Assembly (NCBI RefSeq): GCF_902505095.1 | Contig: NZ_CABWIB010000001.1 | Location: forward strand, 1,006,688-1,070,687 | From: Oceanivirga miroungae | GTDB taxonomy: Bacteria > Fusobacteriota > Fusobacteriia > Fusobacteriales > Leptotrichiaceae | Length of the DNA: 64,000 bases | Reading direction: 5' to 3' | Shown: positions 20,642-29,944 of the stretch, one piece after another | Position numbering within the stretch: the stretch's first letter is position 1 | How the letters are laid out: every line of letters starts with the position of its first letter | Translations under genes and position numbers: made by a program | Notes under the pieces: model-generated | Databases searched by the model: none | What the model saw: only the letters and a program-made list of their open reading frames with translations | Told to the model about the DNA's origin: nothing

Positions 20642-21082
20642 ATGAAAAAAATTTTATTAAGCTTAGCATTAGTTTTTACAACACTAATTTCATTTTCACA
20701 TAATCCAGATATTATATTAAAAGATAATAAAGATGGTACAATGAATATCTCTGTAAAATTCCCTAATGATCCAGGAGATGCTATAGGTTCTGAAATATCC
20801 ATTATATTAGATAAACCATATAATGGAAGTGGTAAAACAATAGGAGGTAGTCTTGTTTTATTCCAAAGAAATTTAGGAGAAACAGAAGAAATGACTATCT
20901 ATAAACCTAAAACTAAAAAATTCCATATTCATGTATTTGTAATGCCAGGTCATGAATATGATGTTACAGATATTTATCCTCTTAGCAAAGCTGAGAAAGA
21001 AAAATGGAATGATATGATAAATAATGATAGTACTTTAACGCAAGATGAAAAAGATTATTTATTAGGTAATAAGGTAGATTAA
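20642..21082 (+). CDS. Small secreted protein with HIH motif, last gene of metal ABC operon
   Basis: 146 aa with a clear signal peptide (MKKILLSLALVFTTLISFS) leaving a mature N-terminus starting near His20. Mostly beta-strand-like; KFHIHVFVMPGHE at about residues 97-109 clusters three histidines. No family recognised. It sits one base after the binding-protein stop with AAGGAG upstream, so it is translated from the same mRNA. The histidines make a periplasmic metal-carrier role possible, but unproven. Confidence 0.65.
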   Translation: MKKILLSLALVFTTLISFSHNPDIILKDNKDGTMNISVKFPNDPGDAIGSEISIILDKPYNGSGKTIGGSLVLFQRNLGETEEMTIYKPKTKKFHIHVFVMPGHEYDVTDIYPLSKAEKEKWNDMINNDSTLTQDEKDYLLGNKVD

Positions 21083-21084
21083 AA

Positions 21085-21118
21085 AAAATAGTGTGGTTGA
21101 TTTTTACCACACTATTTT
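21085..21118. terminator. Bidirectional terminator between convergent operons
   Basis: Perfect 13-bp stem AAAATAGTGTGGT (21085-21097) and ACCACACTATTTT (21106-21118) with an 8-nt loop. A- and T-runs on either side let it work on both strands. The stop codon of the minus-strand TPR gene lies inside the right arm. Confidence 0.9.
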
Positions 21119-21948
21119 AATTTATTTATAGTATCTTTTACCATTTCAACATTTTCTTTCATTTTTATGTAATTTATACTGTTTGTACCAAATGATGCTT
21201 CTACTATGAATAGCCCTTTTTCAAATAATTCTAAAGATTTTTCTAAATCTCCTTGTAGATATAGTGAGCTTGCTAATGAATTTATTGCTGCACTATACAT
21301 TGAATGACCTTTACCTACAGTTTTTTCATATAGTTTTAATGCCTTTTTTATGTATTCGTCAGATTTTTCTATGTCTGATACTCCTCTATATGCTAATGCT
21401 AAATTATTCATTGTAGTTGCTAAGGCTAATTCATGTTCATTATCATTTTTTAATATTTCATAACTTATTAGGTGTAGTTCTAACGCTTTTTTGCTATCTT
21501 TCACATCTTGGTAATATAGTCCTAAATTATTACATATACTAGCATATTCGTAAGTATTATACATATCGTATTTTTCATAAATTTCTTTTACTTTTTGATA
21601 TAAAACTAAAAGCTTATCAATTTCACCTTTAAATCTATATACTTCTGCTAAATTTAAAGTTGTTGTTGCATATGGAATATTATCGTCTCCAAACTTTTCT
21701 TTTATTATATTTCTTGCCTCAACTATAGAATTTATTGCAAGATTATATTCACCTACATATTTAGCAGCTCCACCTACTTCATTTAAAATATCAATTGTTA
21801 CATTAGATTTTTCTCCATATACATCTATTGTATATTCACAAACTTTTTTTAATAATTCTAATTCTTCTTTTGATTTACTTAATTTTATAAGTTCTTGTCT
21901 TTTTATTCTTGCTTCATTTATAAAAGCTATTTTTTCGTTTATAGTCAT
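21112..21948 (-). CDS. Cytoplasmic tetratricopeptide-repeat protein
   Basis: 278 aa made almost entirely of kinesin-light-chain-type TPR repeats, about five to six units. Recurrent patterns are ATTTLNLAEVYRFKGE, SICNNLGLYYQDVKD, ATTMNNLALAYRGVSD and SAAINSLASSLYLQGD. No signal peptide or enzymatic domain is seen, so it is probably a protein-protein scaffold with unknown partners. The ATG at 21948 was chosen for AAGGGGG six bases upstream; an in-frame start at 21975 would overlap sppA. It follows sppA by 10 bp. Confidence 0.85.
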   Translation of the reverse strand: MTINEKIAFINEARIKRQELIKLSKSKEELELLKKVCEYTIDVYGEKSNVTIDILNEVGGAAKYVGEYNLAINSIVEARNIIKEKFGDDNIPYATTTLNLAEVYRFKGEIDKLLVLYQKVKEIYEKYDMYNTYEYASICNNLGLYYQDVKDSKKALELHLISYEILKNDNEHELALATTMNNLALAYRGVSDIEKSDEYIKKALKLYEKTVGKGHSMYSAAINSLASSLYLQGDLEKSLELFEKGLFIVEASFGTNSINYIKMKENVEMVKDTINKLK

Positions 21949-21958
21949 TATTTCCCCC

Positions 21959-23563
21959 TTATAGCATATCAACATAAAGCGTTAATGGTGTATTTAATAA
22001 TTTAGTGTCAATTACTAAATTTGATATTTTATTTTTTATGTCATCTTTAAAATCAGTTTCTTCTGAAATTTGTATAAGTTTAACCTTATCTAATTTTAAA
22101 TATTTTTTCATCTCATTTACTGCATCTTCTAGGCTCCCAATTCTATCTACTAAACCATTTTCAAATGCCTCTACACCTGTAAATACACGTCCACCTGCTA
22201 TTTTTTCCAGTCTTTGGTCTGTCATTATACGAGATCTCATTACATTTAACTTAAATTCCTTATATATTTCTTTTATTTCATTTAATAAAATATTTTCTGT
22301 TTTTTCTGATAAATCTTGAGTTAAATCTAAATATTCTGTAGTTTCTCCATTTTTTACTCCATCAAAATTTACTCCAACTTTTTTAGCTAATTCAGAGAAA
22401 TTAGGATACATAGACACAACCCCTATACTCCCTGTTAATGTATTTTTATTAGCAAATATTTTAGTTGCAGAACTTGCAATAAAGTATCCTCCAGATGCAC
22501 AAACATCTTTCATACTTACAAATATTGGTAAACCTTTTAATTCTTTTCTTAACATTGTTGTTATTAAACTTGATTCATAGGCGCTTCCACCTGGTGAGTT
22601 TATTTCTAGTATTACTCCTTTTAAGTTTTCATCATCACTAATTCTACTTACTTTATCATAAACTTTATCAAAACTTAACTCATTTTCTGATATTGTCCCA
22701 TCAAGCGTTATTACTGCTATATAGTCTTTTGTTTTTTTTATGAATTTTTTAGTTTTTCTATTTAATTTAACTTCATAATCTAGAATATCCATTAAATTTT
22801 CATCTTTTTCAATAAATTCATACTTATTTACAGACTTATCAATTAAATTTTCAAAATTATCTTTTAAAAATAGATTCCCCTCTACTAAATCATTTCTAAT
22901 ATCAATTCCTCTGTACTCTTTTACCTTATCTATAAAAAAGTTTAATTTTTGATCAGATAAATTTTTTATACTTTCTTTTAAATTATCTGACATAGATTCT
23001 AATTTATAGTTTTCACCATAAGATTTATAGTCTCCAACATTTAGAATTTTTACATTTATTCCTATTTTATCTAGTAACTTTTTATAATAAGGTAAAACTT
23101 TATTATATCCATTTATCATAAGATAGCTATTTTTAGTATTTAGTTTATATATCTTACTTGTTAATAATGCTGTTAAATACATTTCCTTTGTAAATATACT
23201 ACCTATTGAAATTACTTCTTTTGTTTCTCTTAATGTTTTAAATATTTCTTCGACTTCTTCAAATTCAGTAAATGAAAAAGAAAAGTTATCTAAATCTATT
23301 ATTATTCTTTCTATTTTTTCATCTTTTGAAATAGCTTTTAATTTATTTTTTAGCTTTAAAAAAGAAAAAGTTTCTTTAATAGTACTTTTTTTAGAATCAT
23401 ATGTTAAATCCATTTCTGATATTAGAATTGTCTTAGCTTTTTTTTGCTTTATTTTTGACCTTTTTTTGTTTTTTAAATTAGATAATGCAATAACAAAAAC
23501 TATAAAAGCTAAAATTGATATTAGTATTATAGTTATTATCGGTATAAGTATTAAGTTTAACAT
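21959..23563 (-). CDS. sppA: Signal peptide peptidase SppA, 67-kDa type
   Basis: Inner-membrane protease that degrades cleaved signal peptides. It has one N-terminal membrane helix (about residues 3-27), then two tandem SppA domains as in the long enterobacterial form. The expected Lys general base is in GDYKSYGE (Lys180) in the first domain, and the nucleophile Ser in ASGGYF (Ser357) in the second. LEINSPGGS at about 319-327 is the family's oxyanion region. The length, 534 aa, is near that of the E. coli enzyme. Confidence 0.92.
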   Translation of the reverse strand: MLNLILIPIITIILISILAFIVFVIALSNLKNKKRSKIKQKKAKTILISEMDLTYDSKKSTIKETFSFLKLKNKLKAISKDEKIERIIIDLDNFSFSFTEFEEVEEIFKTLRETKEVISIGSIFTKEMYLTALLTSKIYKLNTKNSYLMINGYNKVLPYYKKLLDKIGINVKILNVGDYKSYGENYKLESMSDNLKESIKNLSDQKLNFFIDKVKEYRGIDIRNDLVEGNLFLKDNFENLIDKSVNKYEFIEKDENLMDILDYEVKLNRKTKKFIKKTKDYIAVITLDGTISENELSFDKVYDKVSRISDDENLKGVILEINSPGGSAYESSLITTMLRKELKGLPIFVSMKDVCASGGYFIASSATKIFANKNTLTGSIGVVSMYPNFSELAKKVGVNFDGVKNGETTEYLDLTQDLSEKTENILLNEIKEIYKEFKLNVMRSRIMTDQRLEKIAGGRVFTGVEAFENGLVDRIGSLEDAVNEMKKYLKLDKVKLIQISEETDFKDDIKNKISNLVIDTKLLNTPLTLYVDML

Positions 23564-23575
23564 TTTAATTTCCTC

Positions 23576-23914
23576 CTAGTTAAGTATAAATATTATCAAT
23601 CCAAATGTGTTTAATAAATAAAATAATGATACAAAAATTCTATGTATTGGTTTTAAGTTATCATCTATCCCAAAATATCCTAATATTAAAATAAAGTTTA
23701 TAACAAGATAAAATATATTAAATTTTATACTTGAATAAATTATATTATAGAAAAATGATACTTTAGTTATATACGATAATATTACAACTAGCATATTTAA
23801 AATTAGTAGTCCCAAAGATAAATTCTCACTTTTTTTTACATTGAATATAAGCATAAAAGAACAAACTAATTCTAAAAATACTAACAGTATAAACATAAAG
23901 ATATATATTTTCAA
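23576..23914 (-). CDS. Small four-helix membrane protein, unknown
   Basis: 112 aa with four strongly hydrophobic segments and little else; family not recognised. The start is TTG at 23914 with GAGGAGGT six bases upstream. It lies 12 bp ahead of sppA and is probably co-transcribed. Hydrophobic small proteins are hard to classify by eye. Confidence 0.65.
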   Translation of the reverse strand: MKIYIFMFILLVFLELVCSFMLIFNVKKSENLSLGLLILNMLVVILSYITKVSFFYNIIYSSIKFNIFYLVINFILILGYFGIDDNLKPIHRIFVSLFYLLNTFGLIIFILN

Positions 23915-23939
23915 AATATTACCTCCTCGATTTTTTTTA

Positions 23940-23968
23940 ATTATATCATATTTTAATTATAAAAAAAA
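23940..23968 (-). promoter_or_regulatory. Extended -10 promoter for the small membrane protein-sppA-TPR operon
   Basis: Minus-strand TGATATAAT (23940-23948) about 25 bp upstream of the TTG start. Seventeen bases further is the T-run of the liv terminator. Confidence 0.5.
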
Positions 23969-24001
23969 TCCAAAAAATTATATCAATAATCTTTTGAATT
24001 T
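23960..24001 (-). terminator. Terminator of the liv operon
   Basis: Minus strand: a 16-bp stem with two G-U pairs (arms 23986-24001 and 23966-23981, 4-nt loop), then eight T. It lies a few bases after the livF stop. Confidence 0.82.
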
Positions 24002-24006
24002 AATTT

Positions 24007-24714
24007 TTATCCACCTAAGTATGCTTTTTTAACCATACTATTATTTAATAATTCTTCTCCACTTCCATTTAGTATTATTTCTCCAGTTTCTAATACATAA
24101 GCTCTATCTGAAATTGACAATGCTTGATTAGCATTTTGTTCTACTAATAATATAGTAACACCTTTTTTATTTATCATCTTTATTATTTCAAATATTTCTT
24201 GTACTAATAAAGGAGCTAACCCCATAGAAGGCTCGTCTAATAATAAAACTTCTGGTTCTGACATAAGTGATCTTGCTATTGCTAACATCTGTTGTTCTCC
24301 ACCACTCATTGTACCTGCTAATTGTTTTTTTCTTTCTTTTAATCTTGGAAACATATCATACATTTTTTTTATATTTTCATGCATTTTATCATTAGTCAAA
24401 GTATACGCTCCCATTTCTAAATTTTCTTCAACTGTTAATTCCGTAAAAATTTTTCTTCCTTCTGGAGTATGAGCTAACTTTAAATTGACCAATTCATACG
24501 GCTTAGTCTTTAAAACATCTAATCCTTTATATGAAATTTCTCCTGATTTTGGCTTTATAAGTCCTGACACAGTTTTTAATATTGTAGTTTTTCCTGCCCC
24601 ATTAGCCCCTATTAAAGAAACTATTTCTCCTTTTTTAATAAAAAAGTTTACATTTTTTACTGCATGGATTGCACCATAATAGACATTTAAAGATTCTACT
24701 TCTAATATTTTCAT
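24007..24714 (-). CDS. livF: Branched-chain amino acid ABC transporter ATPase LivF
   Basis: 235 aa. Walker A is GANGAGKTT (about residues 37-45), the signature is TMSGGEQQMLAIARSL (about 134-149), Walker B is LLLDEPSMGLAP and the H-loop is LLVEQN. HTPEGRKIF at about 83 is typical of LivF rather than LivG. It is the last gene of livJ-H-M-G-F and starts one base after the livG stop. It pairs with LivG to drive the LivHM permease. Confidence 0.95.
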   Translation of the reverse strand: MKILEVESLNVYYGAIHAVKNVNFFIKKGEIVSLIGANGAGKTTILKTVSGLIKPKSGEISYKGLDVLKTKPYELVNLKLAHTPEGRKIFTELTVEENLEMGAYTLTNDKMHENIKKMYDMFPRLKERKKQLAGTMSGGEQQMLAIARSLMSEPEVLLLDEPSMGLAPLLVQEIFEIIKMINKKGVTILLVEQNANQALSISDRAYVLETGEIILNGSGEELLNNSMVKKAYLGG

Positions 24715-24715
24715 T

Positions 24716-25474
24716 TTATTCCCCCAAATATGCTTTTATAACAGTGTCGTTATTTTGTATTTCACTAGGACTTCCACTTGCAATAAGCTGACCAAAATTT
24801 AGAACATATAATCTTTCACAGATTCCCATAACAAGACCCATATCATGTTCAATTAACAAAATAGAAATTTTAAACTTCTCTCTTATTTTCGCTATTATTT
24901 CCATTAACTCTTTTGTTTCTTGAGGATTCATACCAGCTGCTGGCTCGTCTAATAAAAGTAATTTAGGTTTAGTAGCTAAGGCTCTTGCCATTTCTAATTT
25001 TCTTTGTTGTCCATACGATAAACTATCTGCTCTATAATGCGCTAGGTGATCTAAATCAAATATTTTAAGTAACTCTAACGCTTCCTTATTTGATTTATCT
25101 TCTTCTTCTCTGTATTTTTTTGATCTAAATATTGAATTTATTGTATTATATTTCATATATCTATCACTAGCTATTTTAACATTATCTATTACAGGTAGTT
25201 TTTCAAAAAGTCTAATATTTTGAAATGTTCTAGATATCCCTAGTGCAACTATTTGGTAAGTATCTAACTTATTTATTAAAGTGTTTGCTACGTATACTTC
25301 ACCTTCTGTTGGCTTATATACTCCTGTTAATAAATTAAATAAAGTTGTCTTACCTGCTCCATTAGGTCCTATTAGTCCTACTAGTTCATTATCTTCTATT
25401 TTAATATCTATTTTTTGTAGTGCCTTTAGTCCTCCAAAACTAATCCCCATATTTTTTGTTTTTAATAATTCCAT
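24716..25474 (-). CDS. livG: Branched-chain amino acid ABC transporter ATPase LivG
   Basis: 252 aa. Walker A is GPNGAGKTT (about residues 36-44), the LivG hallmark is SRTFQNIRLF (about 82-91), the signature is LSYGQQRKLEMARAL, Walker B is LLLDEPAAGMNP and the H-loop is LLIEHDM. The start ATG at 25474 lies inside the livM 3' end (35-bp overlap), with AAAGGA about 11 bases upstream. The overlap is unusually long but the N-terminal MELLKTKNMGISFGG matches family starts. Confidence 0.94.
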   Translation of the reverse strand: MELLKTKNMGISFGGLKALQKIDIKIEDNELVGLIGPNGAGKTTLFNLLTGVYKPTEGEVYVANTLINKLDTYQIVALGISRTFQNIRLFEKLPVIDNVKIASDRYMKYNTINSIFRSKKYREEEDKSNKEALELLKIFDLDHLAHYRADSLSYGQQRKLEMARALATKPKLLLLDEPAAGMNPQETKELMEIIAKIREKFKISILLIEHDMGLVMGICERLYVLNFGQLIASGSPSEIQNNDTVIKAYLGE

Positions 25475-26438
25475 CTTTTATTATTCCTTTTATTTTATCA
25501 ATAATTTTAACTATACTTATCTCACTTGTACCAAGTAATCCTTTTGGTCTATATAATATGATAATGATTAAAGATATAGAATATATTAGTGCTCTGTATT
25601 CTGCTATACCTCTTAAAAATTCATTAGCTATAGTTATAAAGCCTGCTGCAAGAATTGCTCCTGTTATGCTTCCCATACCACCAAATACTACCATTACAAG
25701 TATTTCTATTGAGAATATGAAAGAAAACTTATCTGGAGATATAACTCCTAGATTATGAGCAAATAATGCTCCTCCAATTCCTGCAAAAAATGCTGATATG
25801 AAAAACCCATATCTTTTAATCTTATTTATATTTATACCAACATTTTCAGCTGCTATTTCATTTTCACGAATTGAAACCATACTTCTACCAAATCTTGAAT
25901 AGCCTACTAACATTACAACTGAAATCGTTATAACTGCCATTATAAATGTAATTGTAAAGTTTGTGTAGTTTGGTATACCTTTAAATCCAGCTGCTCCACC
26001 TAAAAATGGTAAATTTTGTATTACATATTTTATTATTTCACCAAAAGCTAGAGTTATTATTGCCAAATAATCACCACTAAACTTTTGTGTTAAAATAGCT
26101 ACCAATACACCTACAATTCCCGATACTATTCCTGCTATTATTAGTGCAAATATAAATTTTATATTCTCATTTATCCCTAAATTTATAATTAACTTAGACA
26201 CATAAGCACCTGTATAAGCACCAACCGCTATAAATCCAGCATGCCCTAGATTAAGTAAACCTAAAAGACCAACTGTTATACTTAAACTTACTGCAAATAT
26301 TATATATATTAATACATTGATATATACAGATCCTTTATAACTAAATATTCCTTCATTCATTATACTAAGAAAAAGTATTAAGTATAGAATAGTAACTACT
26401 GAAAAGTTTTTAAAAAAATCCTTATAATTAAATCTCAT
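25440..26438 (-). CDS. livM: Branched-chain amino acid ABC transporter permease LivM
   Basis: 332 aa, eight to ten hydrophobic helices. It has the family's LGLLNLGHAGFIAVGAYTGA (about residues 58-77) and a C-terminal VFGGMGSITGAILAA segment (about 252-266) that couples to the ATPases. The start overlaps the livH stop by one base (TAATG). Confidence 0.94.
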   Translation of the reverse strand: MRFNYKDFFKNFSVVTILYLILFLSIMNEGIFSYKGSVYINVLIYIIFAVSLSITVGLLGLLNLGHAGFIAVGAYTGAYVSKLIINLGINENIKFIFALIIAGIVSGIVGVLVAILTQKFSGDYLAIITLAFGEIIKYVIQNLPFLGGAAGFKGIPNYTNFTITFIMAVITISVVMLVGYSRFGRSMVSIRENEIAAENVGININKIKRYGFFISAFFAGIGGALFAHNLGVISPDKFSFIFSIEILVMVVFGGMGSITGAILAAGFITIANEFLRGIAEYRALIYSISLIIIILYRPKGLLGTSEISIVKIIDKIKGIIKDGIIKNKKYGD

Positions 26439-27334
26439 TATACTTTCTCCTTAATATTTTTCCCAAAAAGTCCACTAGGTTTAAATAATAATACAGTTAT
26501 TAGTATCATAAAGACCATTGGATTTGCCCAACTTGTTGATATATATGCTTTTATATATGTTTCAATAAAGCCTAATAAATACCCAGCTAACATACTACCA
26601 GGAATGCTACCCATTCCACCTAAAACAGCTGCTATAAATGCTTTAAGACCTGGTAATATTCCCATGTATGGTTCTATTCTTGGGTACATTAATGCGTACA
26701 TAACTCCGCCTAATGCTCCTAAACCTGCTCCTATTGCAAATGTGATTGATATAGTCAGATTTGTATTTATTCCCATTAATGTTGCTGCTTCACTATCTTG
26801 TGCAACTGCACGTGTTGCTTTTCCTAATTTTGTATAAGATATAAATAAATTAAGAAGTATCATACAAATTAATGTTGAGACTATAACAAATATAGATAAA
26901 TAACTTATTCTACTACCAAATATTTCAATACTTTCTGTTGTTTTTAAAAATGTTGGTACTAAATCTAATTTTATAACTTTTGGTGCTGCACCAAATAATA
27001 TAAGAGCAAAACTTTCTAAGAAAAAACTTACTCCTATTGCACTAATTAGAACAGACATTCTTGGTGCTTTTCTAAGTGGCTTATATGCCACGATATCAAT
27101 AACTATTCCTAATACACTACAAAAGATTATAGCTACAACAATAGATGCTGTAAGCGATAACCCTTTACTAGTCCCATAGTAAGTTACATATGCTCCTACC
27201 ATAAGAAGATCTCCATGAGCAAAGTTAATTAACTTTACTATTCCATATACCATGGTATACCCTAATGCAATTAGAGCATATATACTTCCTATTTGTAGTC
27301 CAATTATTGATTGGTCTAACAAATTTTTAAACAT
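26438..27334 (-). CDS. livH: Branched-chain amino acid ABC transporter permease LivH
   Basis: 298 aa inner-membrane permease. Conserved pieces are IGSIYALIALGYTMVYGIVK (about residues 16-35), LINFAHGDLLMVGAY and AAVLGGMGSIPGSMLAG near 236-252. It lies four bases after the livJ-type binding-protein gene. Confidence 0.95.
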   Translation of the reverse strand: MFKNLLDQSIIGLQIGSIYALIALGYTMVYGIVKLINFAHGDLLMVGAYVTYYGTSKGLSLTASIVVAIIFCSVLGIVIDIVAYKPLRKAPRMSVLISAIGVSFFLESFALILFGAAPKVIKLDLVPTFLKTTESIEIFGSRISYLSIFVIVSTLICMILLNLFISYTKLGKATRAVAQDSEAATLMGINTNLTISITFAIGAGLGALGGVMYALMYPRIEPYMGILPGLKAFIAAVLGGMGSIPGSMLAGYLLGFIETYIKAYISTSWANPMVFMILITVLLFKPSGLFGKNIKEKV

Positions 27335-27338
27335 TTAC

Positions 27339-28433
27339 TTACTCTCCAAATTTTTCTTTTAATATTACTTTACCATCTTTTACTTCAACAAATAGAACAT
27401 CTTTTTTAGGATTTCTATTTTCATCAAATGTAATATGTCCTGTAACTAAGTTTACATCTAAACCTTTAAATGCATCTAAATTACCACCTTTTTTGATTCC
27501 TTCAACTAATACAGTCGCTGCATCATAACCAAGCGCAGAGAATATTGTAGGTGATTTTTTAAATCTTGCCTTGTACTCTTTAATAAATTCTTTTGATTGT
27601 TCTATATTTTCATCATCAACAAATTGAGAAGAAAAAACTGCTCCATCTGCAACTTTAGCAAAGTTTTCTTGTATTCCATCCCAACCATCTGCTCCAAAGA
27701 ACATAGCATCTAAATTTACTTCTTTTGCTTGGCTTAAAATTAATCCAACTGTATTATAGTAATCTGGGATAAATACATTTTTAATATCTTTATTTTTTAT
27801 GTCAGTTAATAAACTCTTAAAGTCTGTATCTTCTTTAGTATATCTTAATTCATAAACAGATAAACCTAATTTTTCAGATTGTTCATTAAATGCTTTAGCT
27901 ACTCCTACTGAATAATCACTTGAATTATTTACTAATAAGGCAACTTTATTTATTTTTTCTTTATTTAAATATTTAGCCATCATTTCTCCTTGGTAAGGAT
28001 CCGTAAATGATATTCTAAATACATATTCTTTACCTTCAGTAACACTCATAGCAGTTGCTGCTGGTGTTATCATAGGGATTTTAGCTTTATTTGCTAATTC
28101 AGCCACAGCTAAAGAATGAGCTGACGCTGCTTCACCTAATATATAGTCAACTTTGTTTGATGCCATTTTTTTGAAAATATTAATGTCTTCTTGTATATCT
28201 CCTTTACTATCAACATATTCAGCTACTATTTGCTTATCTAGTATTTTATCATTATTTATCTTATCTATGTATAGTTCTATTCCCTCTTTAATGCTTTGTC
28301 CATATTGTGCTAAATCCCCTGTTAAAGGTACTGGTACTCCAACTTTAATTACATTTTTTGCTTCATCATTTGATGTACCACAACTTAATACTAATGATAA
28401 TAAAACTGTAATTGATAATAAAAATTTCTTCAT
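27339..28433 (-). CDS. livJ: Branched-chain amino acid-binding lipoprotein
   Basis: 364-aa solute-binding protein of the periplasmic-binding type I LivJ/LivK family. The N-terminus MKKFLLSITVLLSLVLSCG has a lipobox ending at Cys18, so it is membrane-anchored on the periplasmic side. Family markers are GVPVPLTGDLAQYGQ near residues 33-47, the IPMITPAATA segment near 120 and ALGYDAATVLVEGI near 303. It is the first gene of the liv operon and follows a good promoter. The exact amino acid specificity cannot be read from sequence. Confidence 0.9.
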   Translation of the reverse strand: MKKFLLSITVLLSLVLSCGTSNDEAKNVIKVGVPVPLTGDLAQYGQSIKEGIELYIDKINNDKILDKQIVAEYVDSKGDIQEDINIFKKMASNKVDYILGEAASAHSLAVAELANKAKIPMITPAATAMSVTEGKEYVFRISFTDPYQGEMMAKYLNKEKINKVALLVNNSSDYSVGVAKAFNEQSEKLGLSVYELRYTKEDTDFKSLLTDIKNKDIKNVFIPDYYNTVGLILSQAKEVNLDAMFFGADGWDGIQENFAKVADGAVFSSQFVDDENIEQSKEFIKEYKARFKKSPTIFSALGYDAATVLVEGIKKGGNLDAFKGLDVNLVTGHITFDENRNPKKDVLFVEVKDGKVILKEKFGE

Positions 28434-28473
28434 ATTGTGTTCTTCCTTTCATCCTTTTAAAATTTATATTCTC

Positions 28474-28502
28474 ATACTAACAAATTTAAGTATAAATGTA
28501 AA
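28474..28502 (-). promoter_or_regulatory. Promoter of the liv operon
   Basis: Minus strand TTTACA (28497-28502), exactly 17 nt, TAGTAT (28474-28479), about 40 bp upstream of the livJ start. Confidence 0.65.
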
Positions 28503-28534
28503 ATATAATTTTTTAATATATCCATAAATTTTAC

Positions 28535-29227
28535 TTATACTTGAAATTCATTTTCTAATATTTTTAATGCTTCATAGTATTTAGTTTTTTCAATTTCAAG
28601 TCCACCATATATTCTAGCACCTTTTACCTTATACTTTAGTAATAGTGCTGTTTCTTTAGGTTCATATATCAAATCAATAATATTATATGATCTTACTTCA
28701 TTTTCTTTTTCTAACATTGAACTATTTTCTTCACCAACATTACCTAATGTTGTAGCATTAATAATAAAATCACTTTGTTTCATATTCTTTATTTCAACTT
28801 TTTTAATTCTTCTGTCCCCCGCTTCTAGGTCCATAAGTTCTTCACTAATTGTTGCTATAAATACCGTAACCTTTTCATATTTATCTTTTAAAACTCTATA
28901 TATAGTTCTTGCTTTTTTATTACTCCCTAAAAGTAAAACTCTTTTTTCATTCATATTTATGTTATTTCTATCTAAAAATTTAGAAAAACCTATGTATAGT
29001 AATTCAGTATATTTAATTTCCCCATTTTTTACATATATTAGGTCTTTTTTTTCATCTAAACAGTCTTGATATTCTTTTGATACAAATATAGCTTCATAGT
29101 TTTTTGAATTTACTAAATCTTCAAATTCTTTTTCACTTATATTCAGATATTCATATTCTTTATTTTTATTTTTCAATATATTTTCTAATACATTAAATTT
29201 TCTTTCCTTACTTACTATGTATATCAT
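28535..29227 (-). CDS. AroE-like protein with degenerate substrate domain
   Basis: The C-terminal two thirds resemble shikimate dehydrogenase: RVLLLGSNKKARTIYRVL (a nucleotide-binding turn, normally GxGGxxR), DFIINATTLGNVGEE (family INATPLGM), IIDLIYEPKETALL and ARIYGGLEI. The N-terminal substrate half is short and lacks the NVTxPxK motif with its catalytic Lys, so it is unlikely to be a normal shikimate dehydrogenase. 230 aa against about 270. It overlaps the pseudouridine synthase stop by four bases (ATGA). Substrate unknown. Confidence 0.7.
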   Translation of the reverse strand: MIYIVSKERKFNVLENILKNKNKEYEYLNISEKEFEDLVNSKNYEAIFVSKEYQDCLDEKKDLIYVKNGEIKYTELLYIGFSKFLDRNNINMNEKRVLLLGSNKKARTIYRVLKDKYEKVTVFIATISEELMDLEAGDRRIKKVEIKNMKQSDFIINATTLGNVGEENSSMLEKENEVRSYNIIDLIYEPKETALLLKYKVKGARIYGGLEIEKTKYYEALKILENEFQV

Positions 29228-29922
29228 AGTTCTCCTTTTAGTAGTTTTAACTCTTCTTCACTTAATTCTCTAAATTCTCCTAATTTTAAATTACTATCTA
29301 ATTCTAAATTATTCATCATAACTCTTTTTAAATATGTAACTTTATTAGAAACTGCCTCAAACATTCTTTTAACTTGATGAAATTTACCTTCACTTATGCT
29401 AATATATAAAGACTTATCATCTATTAAATTAATTTTTGTATCCGACTTTGTAATATGATCCCCTATATCAACGCCATTTTCTAATTTCAAAATATCACTA
29501 GAACTTATCTTACTTTCAATTTCTACATAATATTTTTTTAGTACATGCTTTTTAGGTGCTAATAAATTATGTGCTAATACTCCATCATTTGTAAGTATTA
29601 AAAGTCCTTCTGTATCTATATCTAGTCTTCCTACTGGAAATATATCATATGTACTATACTCATTATTTAGTAAATCAATTACTATTTTATGTTTTTTATC
29701 AAAAGTAGCACTAATATAGTCTTTGGGTTTATTTAACATTATATATACGTATTTTCTATAACTAATCTTTTTATTATCAAAAAATACTTCTTCGTCTTTA
29801 ACATCAAATTTAGGATCATTTACTATTTTATCATTTACTTTTATTCTATTGCTTTTTATTATCTTTTTTACAACTGACCTTGTAGCAACCCCTGAATTTG
29901 CTAGATATTTATCTAATCTCAA
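29224..29922 (-). CDS. rsuA: 16S rRNA pseudouridine synthase, RsuA family
   Basis: 232 aa: an N-terminal S4 RNA-binding domain (MRLDKYLANSGVATRSVVKK) and the pseudouridine synthase domain with GRLDIDTEGLLILTNDG at about residues 97-113, where the Asp is catalytic. EGKFHQVKRMFEA near 180 is typical of RsuA/RluB/E/F; the short N-terminus and overall match favour RsuA. The start is TTG at 29922 with AAGGAG seven bases upstream. Confidence 0.85.
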   Translation of the reverse strand: MRLDKYLANSGVATRSVVKKIIKSNRIKVNDKIVNDPKFDVKDEEVFFDNKKISYRKYVYIMLNKPKDYISATFDKKHKIVIDLLNNEYSTYDIFPVGRLDIDTEGLLILTNDGVLAHNLLAPKKHVLKKYYVEIESKISSSDILKLENGVDIGDHITKSDTKINLIDDKSLYISISEGKFHQVKRMFEAVSNKVTYLKRVMMNNLELDSNLKLGEFRELSEEELKLLKGEL

Positions 29923-29944
29923 TTTTTTTCTCCTTATAAAGTAA

